Part shown: positions 8,615 through 16,493 of the stretch, piece by piece | Layout: every line of letters begins with the position of its first letter | Numbering within the stretch: the first letter of the stretch is position 1 | Assembly: GCA_036763105.1 (NCBI GenBank) | Contig: JBAIYS010000006.1 | Coordinates: 62,001 to 126,000, forward strand | Direction: 5' to 3' | Length of the DNA: 64,000 bases | Source of the DNA: Peptococcaceae bacterium 1198_IL3148 | GTDB lineage: Bacteria > Bacillota > Desulfotomaculia > Desulfotomaculales > Desulfohalotomaculaceae | The notes under the pieces: generated by a model | Told to the model about the DNA's origin: nothing | The model's input: the letters and a program-made list of their open reading frames with translations, nothing else | The model's database searches: none | Translations under genes and position numbers: made by a program

Positions 8615-9811
8615 GTGTCTGTAATATCAGATAAAGTGCAAAAGTCTTTATCAGGGGCGTCTTTGGTGCGCAAAATGTTTGAAGAAGGTAATCGCCTAAG
8701 CAAAATTTACGGAGCTGATAAAGTTTACGACTTTAGTTTGGGTAATCCCGGCAACGAACCACCGGTAAAATTTAAAGAAAACTTAAAAAAATTAGCCGAC
8801 AACCCAATTCCCGGGATGCATAGATACATGAGTAACGCTGGTTATCCCGAAACCCGGCAGGCAGTGGCCGATGTAATCGCTGAAGCATCTGGGCTTAGTG
8901 TAACTATGGAACATGTGGTAATGACAGTGGGTGCAGGGGGCGGCTTAAATGTTGTGCTGAAATCAATTTTAAACCCGGCTGATGAAGTAATCGTATTGGT
9001 TCCATACTTTGGAGAATATAAGTTTTATACCGATAACCACGGGGGTGTTTTAAAAGAGGTAAGTACCGATGATAATTTTATGCCAGATATAAAGGCCATT
9101 GAAAGTGCTATTAATGAAAAAACCAGAGCGATTATCATCAACTCGCCCAACAACCCCACCGGTGTAATTTATCCGGCAGATATTTTAGCGGAATTGGGCA
9201 ACCTTATCAACAGTAAATCGAAGCAGTATGGCAGACCAATTTATGTGATTTCCGACGAGCCCTATGCCAAAATTGCCTATGATGACGTTGTGGTGCCTAA
9301 CGTGTTCAAATATATAGATAACTCCATTATTGTAACTTCACACAGTAAAGATTTAGCTTTACCCGGAGAGCGCATTGGTTATATAGCGGCATCCCCCAAA
9401 ATTAAAGAAGTTGATTTGCTGGTGGCAGCAATGGTATTCTGCAACCGCGTTTTGGGTTTTGTCAATGCACCGGCACTAATGCAACGTTTGGTTGCCGACT
9501 TGCAACTGGAAAGTGTAAATATTGCCGAGTATCAAGAGAAACGGGACTTACTGTACAATGGTCTAGTTGATTTAGGTTTTGAAGTTATTAAACCCCAGGG
9601 GGCTTTTTATCTTTTCCCCAAATCACCGTTGGCAGACGATGTTGAATTCAGCAACATAGCCATGAAATATAACATTTTGTTGGTGCCGGGATCTGGATAC
9701 GGCAAGCCCGGTTACTTCCGATTATCTTACTGTGTGGATAAAAAGGTAATTGAAAACTCGTTACCTGCTTGGAAGCAATTGGCCGAGGAGTTAGGCCTTA
9801 AAAAAAATTAA
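8615..9811 (+). CDS. pyridoxal-phosphate-dependent aminotransferase, class I/II
   Basis: About 398 residues. The GTG at 8615 is chosen because AGGAG lies ten bases upstream; the longer frame from a TTG at 8591 would include this site. Class I/II landmarks are the ordered N-terminal YDFSLGNPGNEPP, the NSPNNPTGVIYP loop, the cofactor aspartate in YVISDEPYAKIAY, the Schiff-base lysine in SHSKDLALPGERIGY, and the carboxylate-binding arginine in YFRLSYCVD. The nearest named activities would be aspartate or aromatic aminotransferases, but the substrate cannot be read from sequence. One of very few plus-strand genes here. It is monocistronic and ends at a shared bidirectional terminator. Confidence 0.9.
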   Translation: MSVISDKVQKSLSGASLVRKMFEEGNRLSKIYGADKVYDFSLGNPGNEPPVKFKENLKKLADNPIPGMHRYMSNAGYPETRQAVADVIAEASGLSVTMEHVVMTVGAGGGLNVVLKSILNPADEVIVLVPYFGEYKFYTDNHGGVLKEVSTDDNFMPDIKAIESAINEKTRAIIINSPNNPTGVIYPADILAELGNLINSKSKQYGRPIYVISDEPYAKIAYDDVVVPNVFKYIDNSIIVTSHSKDLALPGERIGYIAASPKIKEVDLLVAAMVFCNRVLGFVNAPALMQRLVADLQLESVNIAEYQEKRDLLYNGLVDLGFEVIKPQGAFYLFPKSPLADDVEFSNIAMKYNILLVPGSGYGKPGYFRLSYCVDKKVIENSLPAWKQLAEELGLKKN

Positions 9812-9827
9812 TTCTTTAAATAATAAA

Positions 9828-9860
9828 GCGGGGGTAGGGGCAGTTTGCCCGTACCCCCGC
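9828..9860. terminator. bidirectional terminator between aminotransferase and aroF
   Basis: A strong stem of GCGGGGGTA pairs with TACCCCCGC, and an inner GGGCA with TGCCC, with one mismatch between them and a three-base loop. It separates two convergent genes and has A/T-rich flanks on both sides. Confidence 0.85.
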
Positions 9861-9875
9861 CTGAGTTTTGGCTCT

Positions 9876-10691
9876 TTATTGGTTTTTTAATGCCTTTTCC
9901 ATCGCACGAATGTTTTTTATTAAACGGGCCAATTGATCGGGATAAAGGGATTGTTGCCCGTCCGATAGCGCTTTACCAGGGTCCGGGTGTACTTCTATCA
10001 TCAGACCGTCGGCCCCTGCGGCAACAGCAGCTTTGGCCGTCGGTGCCACCAACTCCCTTCTGCCGGTGGCATGGCTGGGATCAACAATTACCGGCAAATG
10101 AGATAGTTGTTTCACCGCTGCCACCGCATTTATATCCAAAGTGTTTCTGGTATAACTCTCAAATGTTCTGATGCCCCGCTCACACAAAATCACCTGACTG
10201 TTGCCCGCAGCCATAATGTATTCTGCAGCCAATAACCATTCCTCTATGGTGGCGGATAAACCCCTTTTTAACAGCACCGGTTTATCGCTTCTACCCACCT
10301 CTTGCAACAATCCATAATTCTGCATGTTTCTGCTGCCGATTTGGATTACATCGGCATATTGATAAACTATTTCATAATCGCGCACATCCAACAGTTCGGT
10401 AATCACTGGTAAACCAGCAGCGTGGCTGGCCTCTTGTAAAATAAATAACCCTTCTTTCCCCAGTCCTTGGAAAGAATAGGGTGAAGTCCTCGGTTTATAG
10501 GCGCCGCCACGCAACATCTGAACGCCCATTCCTTTTAAAACTGGAGCCAATGTTAACATTAAGTCTCTATTTTCCACCGCACAGGGGCCGGCAATAATTA
10601 CCGTTTCACCATTTCCGATCATGGTGTTACCTATTTTTATAATTGTGTTATCGCTTTTACATTCTCTACTAACCAGATTATAAGACGGCAA
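9876..10691 (-). CDS. aroF: 3-deoxy-7-phosphoheptulonate synthase (DAHP synthase, AroF/AroG beta type)
   Basis: A 271-residue DAHP synthase, the first step of the shikimate pathway, condensing phosphoenolpyruvate with erythrose-4-phosphate. Family blocks are [70 protein letters not shown] and [18 protein letters not shown]. The start is a TTG at 10691 with GGAGGTGTAG upstream. The protein lacks the N-terminal ferredoxin-like regulatory domain of the longer Thermotoga-type enzymes and so resembles the short, possibly unregulated form. No other aro gene lies beside it. Confidence 0.93.
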   Translation of the reverse strand: MPSYNLVSRECKSDNTIIKIGNTMIGNGETVIIAGPCAVENRDLMLTLAPVLKGMGVQMLRGGAYKPRTSPYSFQGLGKEGLFILQEASHAAGLPVITELLDVRDYEIVYQYADVIQIGSRNMQNYGLLQEVGRSDKPVLLKRGLSATIEEWLLAAEYIMAAGNSQVILCERGIRTFESYTRNTLDINAVAAVKQLSHLPVIVDPSHATGRRELVAPTAKAAVAAGADGLMIEVHPDPGKALSDGQQSLYPDQLARLIKNIRAMEKALKNQ

Positions 10692-10833
10692 AAATACTAC
10701 ACCTCCAAGTTAGTATATATTATACACCATCTTAACTGGTGGTAATTTACTTCTTTTAATATTCAGCCAGATGATAAATTTGTGACAATATTATCCACAC
10801 CCTCATATATTAACCATAAATGGGGGTGAGATA

Positions 10834-11181
10834 TTGTTTAAACGGTTAAAAAATAACAAAAAGATAAAAGGGCTGCCCCCCGTTAAATTTGATTATCCCC
10901 ATATCCAAGAGGACGAAATAGAGTTACAACTGGAAGATGTAATCATTAGGGTACGTCGCAAACTAAACCTGCTGACACCCCACGAGGTAACGGTGGTCAT
11001 TCCCAGGGTTGAACTAAGGGAGCGCCACTATAAAAATGGTCAGTTGACCAGGGAGAACGAAAGGCTTTATAACAGTATCACAGTGGTTCACGCACCTAGG
11101 CATTCGTTGGAAAATCCACCAGCATTTGGTGCCCCTAAGCCACCAGCATCACCACCATTTCCGAAAAAACAAAAAATATAA
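10834..11181 (+). CDS. hypothetical protein with proline-rich tail
   Basis: A 115-residue protein that I do not recognise. The TTG at 10834 follows GGGGGTGAGATA. Residues 1-20 are lysine-rich (FKRLKNNKKIKGLPP). The middle is charged and beta-like (IELQLEDVIIRVRRKLNLL and VTVVIPRVELRERHY), and the last 25 residues are proline-rich and end in lysines. There is no membrane segment or cysteine. It is divergent from aroF and shares a long perfect terminator hairpin with the convergent hutP-like gene. The start site and terminator make it a credible gene. Confidence 0.6.
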   Translation: MFKRLKNNKKIKGLPPVKFDYPHIQEDEIELQLEDVIIRVRRKLNLLTPHEVTVVIPRVELRERHYKNGQLTRENERLYNSITVVHAPRHSLENPPAFGAPKPPASPPFPKKQKI

Positions 11182-11187
11182 ATTTAA

Positions 11188-11236
11188 GTATAGACAGCAA
11201 AAGCAGGGTGTAAAACCCCGCTTTTGCTGTCTATAC
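11188..11236. terminator. long bidirectional terminator
   Basis: A 17-base-pair perfect stem (GTATAGACAGCAAAAGC with its complement) plus three GGG/CCC pairs across a mismatch encloses a seven-base loop. It lies between convergent genes at 11181 and 11263. Confidence 0.85.
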
Positions 11237-11262
11237 CTTGATTAAGTGTGGTCTCATTTTAA

Positions 11263-11694
11263 CTATAAAGCAGCCACCGCTCGGTGACCAATGCCAATGG
11301 CCACTTCGTCCAAGTGCAACATACCGACACCAAAAAATATTGCCACGATAACGTGATCCCCTTGCCGAGCAATGCCAATTTTACCACCGACGTTAAGGCC
11401 CACCGCTTTAGGCATCACCATCGATAACGCTTCTCTGGTGGCCCCGGCCACCGCACCTTCGTCGGCATGGACCTCTTTAATAACCCCCTCACGTTTAGCA
11501 GCCACCACTGATCTTTCAATAATTTTATTTACTGAAGATATAAAGTCACCGCCATAATCCACCGCCGCAACCTTAATACCCTCTTGGCTATACTTGGCTT
11601 TATATTCCTTTTCTTGATCCCTGGATTCTGTCAACGCCATTTCTATGGCAATTTTCGCTACTTTTCTACTGCCATGCAATGGAGCTTTACTCAT
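11263..11694 (-). CDS. HutP-family protein
   Basis: A 143-residue protein of the HutP family, named after the histidine-dependent RNA-binding antiterminator of the Bacillus hut operon. The C-terminal block GDHVIVAIFFGVGMLHLDEVAIGIGHRAV is the family signature; its last histidines correspond to the metal and L-histidine site of HutP. GLNVGGKIGIARQ precedes it. No histidine-utilisation gene lies nearby, so the target RNA is unknown and a different regulatory role is possible. The ATG at 11694 follows GAGGTGTTAGGGGC. The neighbouring downstream gene is unknown. Confidence 0.8.
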   Translation of the reverse strand: MSKAPLHGSRKVAKIAIEMALTESRDQEKEYKAKYSQEGIKVAAVDYGGDFISSVNKIIERSVVAAKREGVIKEVHADEGAVAGATREALSMVMPKAVGLNVGGKIGIARQGDHVIVAIFFGVGMLHLDEVAIGIGHRAVAAL

Positions 11695-11743
11695 GCCCCT
11701 AACACCTCACAACATAATTAAGTGACTATCTACAAATATTTCA

Positions 11744-12196
11744 TTACTTAATTTCAACAGTACATACAGACACCACATTACTATTTATTATAACCTGCTT
11801 GTCAACCAAAGGTTCTTCAATTTGATCACTGATATTAAGCACCCTCACCTTTATCTCTTGTTGATAAAAAGTGCCGTCCAGTTCAACTCTGTCCCCATGC
11901 TGAACCGGTACAGTGACATAACGATCATCAAACACATCCACCTCATTACCATTAACCAACACTGACATATGGGGCAGAGCACTGTAATTTTCTAGATACA
12001 ACGTAATTCTAGGCTCACTCCAGTGTACGGTGGTTGCCGTTGGTTCAGTGTCTGTCCCCACCCGGGCCATCACAGTGTTAAAGGGCTCATCCACCACCAG
12101 TGCCTGTACCACCACCAGCGTCACCGCAGTAACGACCACCATTCTAATTAAAATTTTTTCAATTTTATCCAGCGGGCCAATCGGTCTGCGCTTCAT
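11744..12196 (-). CDS. single-span membrane protein of unknown function
   Basis: A 150-residue protein with a basic N-terminus (MKRRPIGPLDK) and one membrane segment at about residues 16-34 (ILIRMVVVTAVTLVVVQALVV). A predicted extracytoplasmic beta-rich domain follows with a repeated pattern of strands (ITLYLENYSALPHMSVLVNG, YVTVPVQHGDRVELDG). I do not recognise the family. The ATG follows GAGGAGAGTTGTTTT. It stands between a gene of unknown function and the hutP-like gene, all on the minus strand with 50-60 base gaps. Confidence 0.65.
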   Translation of the reverse strand: MKRRPIGPLDKIEKILIRMVVVTAVTLVVVQALVVDEPFNTVMARVGTDTEPTATTVHWSEPRITLYLENYSALPHMSVLVNGNEVDVFDDRYVTVPVQHGDRVELDGTFYQQEIKVRVLNISDQIEEPLVDKQVIINSNVVSVCTVEIK

Positions 12197-12255
12197 AAAA
12201 CAACTCTCCTCATGACAGGTTTGTTGTTATATATGCACAGACCCTGGGTTTTATG

Positions 12256-12720
12256 CTAGCGGCCGTTGTACTTGCGTTCCATGTACTGGCGAGTAGCCTT
12301 CATTTCCTCTGACATTCTAAAAAACAGGCGTTCAATGTCATGCTTAGATAAGTGAATGCTGGCCGGTTCTAAGATTTCTATTTTACGAAACTCTTCCCGG
12401 GCAACAAAGCGCAGGATATCTTGCAACGTGTCAGCGGAAATCACCATTGACACCGGCGCAAAGGCAACTTCGATATGGTTAATCTCATCATACATGGTGT
12501 ATACTTCGGTGTTCATCTCAATGTCTTCAATTGATATCCCCTGTATCGGAACATTGCGAAACACAGCTACCTGTTGATCCCGGATCTCCTCAGCTACCTT
12601 TTCGGTGTCTTTACCACCAAAAAATAATTTGCCCGGTTTGCCAATACCTTTGAAATCCATTCTAATTCTAGCCAATACCCTACCGTATAAATTTTCTCCA
12701 TCATTTATGTGATTAGTCAA
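12256..12720 (-). CDS. conserved-looking hypothetical protein
   Basis: About 154 residues, predicted soluble and rich in charged helices towards the C-terminus (KHDIERLFFRMSEEMKATRQYMERKY). The TTG at 12720 gives eight bases from GGAGG; a TTG at 12726 is also in frame but too close to it. The sequence has no metal-binding motif or recognisable nucleotide site. Function is unknown. The frame is fully open, has a ribosome site and lies in line with its neighbours. Confidence 0.6.
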   Translation of the reverse strand: MTNHINDGENLYGRVLARIRMDFKGIGKPGKLFFGGKDTEKVAEEIRDQQVAVFRNVPIQGISIEDIEMNTEVYTMYDEINHIEVAFAPVSMVISADTLQDILRFVAREEFRKIEILEPASIHLSKHDIERLFFRMSEEMKATRQYMERKYNGR

Positions 12721-12802
12721 AATCAAACCCTCCTAAGGTTCGTGTAAATTCAACAATTGACTTTATATAATTCTATTTGACAGAGAAAATTCCTGCTAGC
12801 AT

Positions 12803-13042
12803 TTACCATTCTATCTCTTTGGCACCGCAAAGGGGGCAAATATCAAAATAGTGTTCTGGGTCTTCATAGGCTTGTTGGGCATCGTCCAAACTGGCCCCTT
12901 GGCATTCCATGGTGGACACTTTACCAGTATCATCAAAGTTTGCCAGTAAACCGTAGGGTGGAGCGTTGGCAGTATCAGCTGCCGGACCAAATAAAGAAGA
13001 CGCCAAACTACTATCATTGCCGCATCGTCGGCATCGAGGCAT
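12803..13042 (-). CDS. small zinc-ribbon protein
   Basis: A 79-residue protein starting at the ATG at 13042. GGGAGGA lies just upstream, and it falls inside a longer frame that would start at 13057, so the shorter start is preferred. It has two CXXC knuckles, CRRCGN at residues 3-8 and CPLCGA near the C-terminus, which together could bind one zinc ion. The middle is acidic and low in hydrophobic residues. The role is unknown; a small regulatory or chaperone-like zinc protein is one possibility. Confidence 0.7.
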   Translation of the reverse strand: MPRCRRCGNDSSLASSLFGPAADTANAPPYGLLANFDDTGKVSTMECQGASLDDAQQAYEDPEHYFDICPLCGAKEIEW

Positions 13043-13104
13043 ATTAAATCCTCCCATTAATTAGGTATAATAGTAGTAATATGGCATCTTTTGTTAGATT
13101 GTAT

Positions 13105-13884
13105 TCATTTACGGGGCGGTTTTGGTTTTCCTTTTGCGACCTTTTTAGCCCCAGGCCTGGTGGCCAATCCAGCGGCCTTTTTAATATCGCTTAATTCTCT
13201 GGGGGTTAATTTTTTTACTTCTCCGGAGCCCAAATTGCGCAATTCCAATGGACCAATCCGGGTGCGCACTAGGCGGATTACTGGATGCCCTATCTTTTCA
13301 CACATCCGACGCACCTGACGATTTCTCCCTTCATGAATGGTAATTTCCAAAAGGGCATTGCCGTTTAATACATGGGTTAAAAAGACTTTAGCCGGTGCGG
13401 TGATGCCATCTTCCAATTCAATACCATTGGCCAGTTGCTCTAATTTTTCTACGCTCGGTATTCCCTTCACCCTGGCTCTATAGGTCTTACCAATTTCATG
13501 TTTGGGATGGGTGAGGGCATAGGTCAACTCGCCGTCGTTGGTTAGCAGCAGTAAACCTTCAGAATCATAATCCAAACGCCCCACCGGATAAACCCGTTCG
13601 GTTATATTTTCCAGCAAATCCAGCACTGTTTTACGTCCCTTATCATCCTCAACGGTGCTAACATATCCCCGGGGTTTGTTTACTTTCAAGTATATCTTTT
13701 TTTCAAATTGTTTTACCGCTTTACCATCCACCAGCACTTTATCTTTACTTGGGTCAACCTTCGTTCCCAGTTCTTTGATTATTTTTCCGTTTACCTTAAC
13801 GCGACCCTCTAAAATCATTTCCTCGCATTTACGCCTGGATGCCACCCCGGCGTGTGCCAGAAATTTTTGTAGTCTTTGTTCCAT
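13105..13884 (-). CDS. rluB: 23S rRNA pseudouridine synthase, RluB/RsuA family
   Basis: A 259-residue synthase that isomerises uridine in ribosomal RNA. An S4 RNA-binding domain occupies residues 1-60 (RLQKFLAHAGVASRRKCEEMI). The catalytic core has the aspartate signature VGRLDYDSEGLLLLTNDGEL and EGRNRQVRRMCEKIGHPV. The tail is lysine- and proline-rich. The ATG at 13884 follows GGAGGTATCT; an in-frame start 33 bases upstream has no site. RluB is the likely member because Firmicutes with this gene order (ytfJ, spmAB, rluB) carry it here. RsuA-type specificity cannot be excluded from sequence. Confidence 0.92.
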   Translation of the reverse strand: MEQRLQKFLAHAGVASRRKCEEMILEGRVKVNGKIIKELGTKVDPSKDKVLVDGKAVKQFEKKIYLKVNKPRGYVSTVEDDKGRKTVLDLLENITERVYPVGRLDYDSEGLLLLTNDGELTYALTHPKHEIGKTYRARVKGIPSVEKLEQLANGIELEDGITAPAKVFLTHVLNGNALLEITIHEGRNRQVRRMCEKIGHPVIRLVRTRIGPLELRNLGSGEVKKLTPRELSDIKKAAGLATRPGAKKVAKGKPKPPRK

Positions 13885-13915
13885 AGATACCTCCATAAAA
13901 ATCCTCAAAATATTC

Positions 13916-13939
13916 ATGCCCGGTTATCTCACCGGGCAT
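13916..13939 (-). terminator. terminator after spmB
   Basis: ATGCCCGGT pairs with ACCGGGCAT around a six-base loop, followed on the minus strand by a T-rich stretch. It separates spmB from rluB. Confidence 0.65.
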
Positions 13940-13974
13940 ACTCCATTCTACATTAATTTGTAAAATCCTTTATT

Positions 13975-14508
13975 TTATTTAAACATCGCGTGGGCAATAA
14001 ATAGTGAAGCCACCAAAGTGGTAAAATCAGCACAAAGACCGGTTGCCACTGCATAGCGATATCGGCGTATTCCCACCGAACCAAAATATAGCGCCAACAC
14101 ATAAAAGGTAGTATCACTGGTTCCCTGCATGGTGGATACCAGTTTACCAATAAAACTGTCAGGGCCATGGGTTTTTATCAGGTCAGTGGCAATGCCTAAG
14201 GCGGCTCCACCGGATAGTGGTCGCATGATGGCATGGGGCAAAACCTCAGCGGGAAAACCCACTTTGTCCAATATGGGGAAAAAACAATCGGCCATTAGTT
14301 GCATCGCTCCGGAGGCGCGAAAAACACTGACCGCCACCAACATAGCCACCAGAAAGGGGATGGTCTTAATGGCGGTTGAAAACCCCGATTCCGCCCCTTC
14401 CACAAAGGTTTCAAAAACCGGTACCCTTTTAATAAAGGCCGCCAGCGGCACCACCAACAATACCAAGGGAATGGCCCAACGTGATATTTGATTAATTAAT
14501 TCAAACAT
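13975..14508 (-). CDS. spmB: spore maturation protein B
   Basis: A 177-residue membrane protein of the nucleoside-recognition (Gate) family. The ATG at 14508 follows GGAGGTTTAAAC. Hydrophobic segments fill most of the length. The hallmark is the stretch LPHAIMRPLSGGAALG followed by TMQGTSDTTFYVLALYFGSVG. With SpmA it contributes to spore core dehydration and heat resistance. It overlaps the 3' end of spmA by eight bases, so the pair is translationally coupled, and a hairpin terminator follows. All expected motifs are present. Confidence 0.93.
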   Translation of the reverse strand: MFELINQISRWAIPLVLLVVPLAAFIKRVPVFETFVEGAESGFSTAIKTIPFLVAMLVAVSVFRASGAMQLMADCFFPILDKVGFPAEVLPHAIMRPLSGGAALGIATDLIKTHGPDSFIGKLVSTMQGTSDTTFYVLALYFGSVGIRRYRYAVATGLCADFTTLVASLFIAHAMFK

Positions 14509-15094
14509 GTTTAAACCTCCGCCAGAGCTTTCTAAAAGTGCGATCAGCAATGATGGCCACCGTCATACCACAAACAGTGGCAAAAATTGTGGTACCAACA
14601 ATGGCGGTGGGATCTTGGGAGCCATACATCAGTCTGATACCGATAATGGTGGTGGGAATTAAAGTGACACAGGATGTATTTAGGGCTAAAAAAGTACACA
14701 TCGCCTCGGAGGCAGTTCTGGAGTTGTGGTTTAAACTCTGCAGTTCCTTCATGGCGATCAACCCCATCGGGGTGGCAGCATTGGACAAACCCAAAACATT
14801 GGCAGAAAGATTCATCACAATGGCTCCCAAAGCCGGATGGTCTTTGGGAATGCTGGGAAATAAAAATGCTGTAATGGGTTGAACTAACCGCGCCAACGCC
14901 TGAACCAAACCGGCAGCTTCGGCCAACTTCATAATTCCCAACCAAAAGGTCATAATCGCTATTAAACTTAAACTAACCTTAACTGCAGTATCTGCCCCTT
15001 CAAAGGCCGCCTTGGTAATCACATCGATATTACCTTGCACTCCGGCAGTGATGATGCTAACCACAATCATTGCTAACCAAATATAATTAACCAT
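14501..15094 (-). CDS. spmA: spore maturation protein A
   Basis: A 197-residue partner of SpmB in the same membrane family. The ATG at 15094 is preceded by GGAGGGGTATC; a longer frame reaching 15184 is not needed. It contains the typical segments GVQGNIDVITKAAFEGADTA, FPSIPKDHPALGAIVMNLSANVLGLSNAATP and MCTFLALNTSCVTLIPTTIIGIR. It acts in the forespore membrane. Gene order ytfJ, spmA, spmB agrees with other Firmicutes. A terminator upstream isolates the pair from ytfJ. Confidence 0.94.
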   Translation of the reverse strand: MVNYIWLAMIVVSIITAGVQGNIDVITKAAFEGADTAVKVSLSLIAIMTFWLGIMKLAEAAGLVQALARLVQPITAFLFPSIPKDHPALGAIVMNLSANVLGLSNAATPMGLIAMKELQSLNHNSRTASEAMCTFLALNTSCVTLIPTTIIGIRLMYGSQDPTAIVGTTIFATVCGMTVAIIADRTFRKLWRRFKHV

Positions 15095-15175
15095 GATACC
15101 CCTCCACAGCTCGTCACTCTTGTCCTTATTTAAAGCTATGATGGAGCAGCGGTAATTATGAATAAAAATAAAACT

Positions 15176-15194
15176 CGGGGGCAAATGGCCCCCG
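15176..15194 (-). terminator. terminator after ytfJ
   Basis: CGGGGGC and GCCCCCG form a seven-pair stem with a five-base loop just after the ytfJ stop. On the minus strand it is followed by AGTTTTATTTTTATT. Confidence 0.85.
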
Positions 15195-15200
15195 GCGGTG

Positions 15201-15617
15201 TTACATCATAGTTGAAGTTGTTTCCGGTTTATCGCTCTTTTTGTTACACATTGACTGCATTTTATCCAGCAGTGTTGGAATCATATCAATTACCCGGTCA
15301 AAAATGGCATTGTTATCAACAGGCAACAATCGAATTTGTCCATTGCCAACCACTAAAAATCCCATTGGTTGCACAGACACTCCGGCGCCACTGCCACCTC
15401 CAAAGGGATGTTTTTGCGGTTCTTCGCCTCTGCCTTCACCTTTAGCACTATAATCGCCACCGCCAGCGCCAAAGCCGCAGGCCACACGGGAAATGGGTAT
15501 AATCACACTACCGTCCGGTGTCTCCACTGGATCCCCAATGACGGTGTTTACATCCACCATTTCTTTGATACTTTCCATTGCCGTTTTCATTAAACCTTCG
15601 ATTGGATGGTCGCTCAA
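15201..15617 (-). CDS. ytfJ: sporulation protein YtfJ (GerW family)
   Basis: A 138-residue GerW/YtfJ protein. These accumulate in the forespore and are needed for proper germination in Bacillus. The N-terminal helix (HPIEGLMKTAMESIKEMVD) is followed by VIGDPVETPDGSVIIPISRVACGFGAGGGDY, a glycine-rich middle, and GVSVQPMGFLVVGNGQIRLLPVD. The last residues are polar. It is downstream of the DUF2953 gene, the usual partner, and upstream of spmAB. Start ATG at 15617, with GGGGGTGTGATGG upstream. Confidence 0.93.
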   Translation of the reverse strand: MSDHPIEGLMKTAMESIKEMVDVNTVIGDPVETPDGSVIIPISRVACGFGAGGGDYSAKGEGRGEEPQKHPFGGGSGAGVSVQPMGFLVVGNGQIRLLPVDNNAIFDRVIDMIPTLLDKMQSMCNKKSDKPETTSTMM

Positions 15618-15654
15618 CCATCACACCCCCTAAGCTAACTAACAATTTACTCTT

Positions 15655-15715
15655 AGTAAATGTTATTTTTTTACCAGTAACCATAATATGACCCATCTGA
15701 ACCTCAAATATACAA
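15655..15715 (-). repeat. degenerate duplicate of the 3' end of the DUF2953 gene
   Basis: This stretch aligns, 86 bases offset, with 15741-15801, the last codons of the DUF2953 gene. I estimate about three quarters identity by eye, including a shared ACCTCAAATAT block. Translated on the minus strand both give IFEV, two to three residues, then HIMV, a short spacer and FT. It lies after the real stop codon and is separated from it, so it is a leftover direct repeat and not part of either protein. Confidence 0.7.
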
Positions 15716-15731
15716 ATATGCTCAGGGCTTT

Positions 15732-16418
15732 TTATTCTCTGGTAAATGCTATTTTCATTCCGGCAACCATGATATGGTATATCCGCACCTCAAATATGCA
15801 ATCAACATCTAAACATATCTCGGTTTTATCAAAGTTTGGTTGTACCAATAAAGTTGGTTGGGATGGGGGTGGTTGCACAAATTTAAACAATTTACCCAAA
15901 ACAGTGGTTTTTAATACCCAAAGCGCTCCAGTGGCATAACCAGTGGCCGCTGCATCACCAATGCCAAATTTAGTACACCACTTTAAACGCTGACACTGGG
16001 TATGTTCTAACAAATATTCTATGGCATGCCAATAACGATGGTACAGTTTTTTAAAATGCTCAATGCTTTTCATTAGTTTTTCTACATTAAAGGGTATGTT
16101 TAAAGCAAATTTGCTGTCGCGAATATCATCTTTCTTTTGGGGAAAGCCCAAGAAGGTGGTGACAATCCGCCTGACCCAAGCGCCAGATTTTTTAGTTTTG
16201 CCATCAAATTTAACGGCCAAACCGGATAAGTTGGTCTTTAAATCCACAATGGGTATTTGTAATTTAAATCGCGGAAACTTCCATAACGACATTTCCAACG
16301 TAATCAAATCATCAATGTCCATTCGCTCATATGCTAATCTCACACGCAATGGCATCACAAGCAGGGCCAGCATCAGCAGCGCAAACAAAAGCATTCCATA
16401 TATAAAGAACGTCTGCAT
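15732..16418 (-). CDS. DUF2953 membrane-anchored protein
   Basis: A 228-residue protein with an N-terminal membrane segment (residues 5-25, FIYGMLLFALLMLALLVMPL). A long soluble region contains DUF2953-type sequence (GIGDAAATGYATGALW, then LDVDCIFEVRIYHIMVAG). It precedes ytfJ, the usual arrangement in Clostridia, which points to a spore-related role. The start lies at the ATG at 16418. A degenerate copy of its own tail follows 17 bases after the stop. Confidence 0.85.
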   Translation of the reverse strand: MQTFFIYGMLLFALLMLALLVMPLRVRLAYERMDIDDLITLEMSLWKFPRFKLQIPIVDLKTNLSGLAVKFDGKTKKSGAWVRRIVTTFLGFPQKKDDIRDSKFALNIPFNVEKLMKSIEHFKKLYHRYWHAIEYLLEHTQCQRLKWCTKFGIGDAAATGYATGALWVLKTTVLGKLFKFVQPPPSQPTLLVQPNFDKTEICLDVDCIFEVRIYHIMVAGMKIAFTRE

Positions 16419-16493
16419 TGGCTCCCCCCTAAAAACTGTCTATTAACTTATTTTACCTTTTTGGCCAATGCTTATACCTATGACAACAAAGTG

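Noticed and set aside
14544-14945. 133-codon minus-strand frame inside spmA
   Set aside because: It is an out-of-frame shadow of spmA, rich in His and Cys by chance, without a ribosome site.
15508-15696. 62-codon minus-strand frame that contains the repeated DUF2953 tail
   Set aside because: It has no ribosome site and runs into ytfJ in another frame; the resemblance to DUF2953 is explained by the degenerate duplicate.
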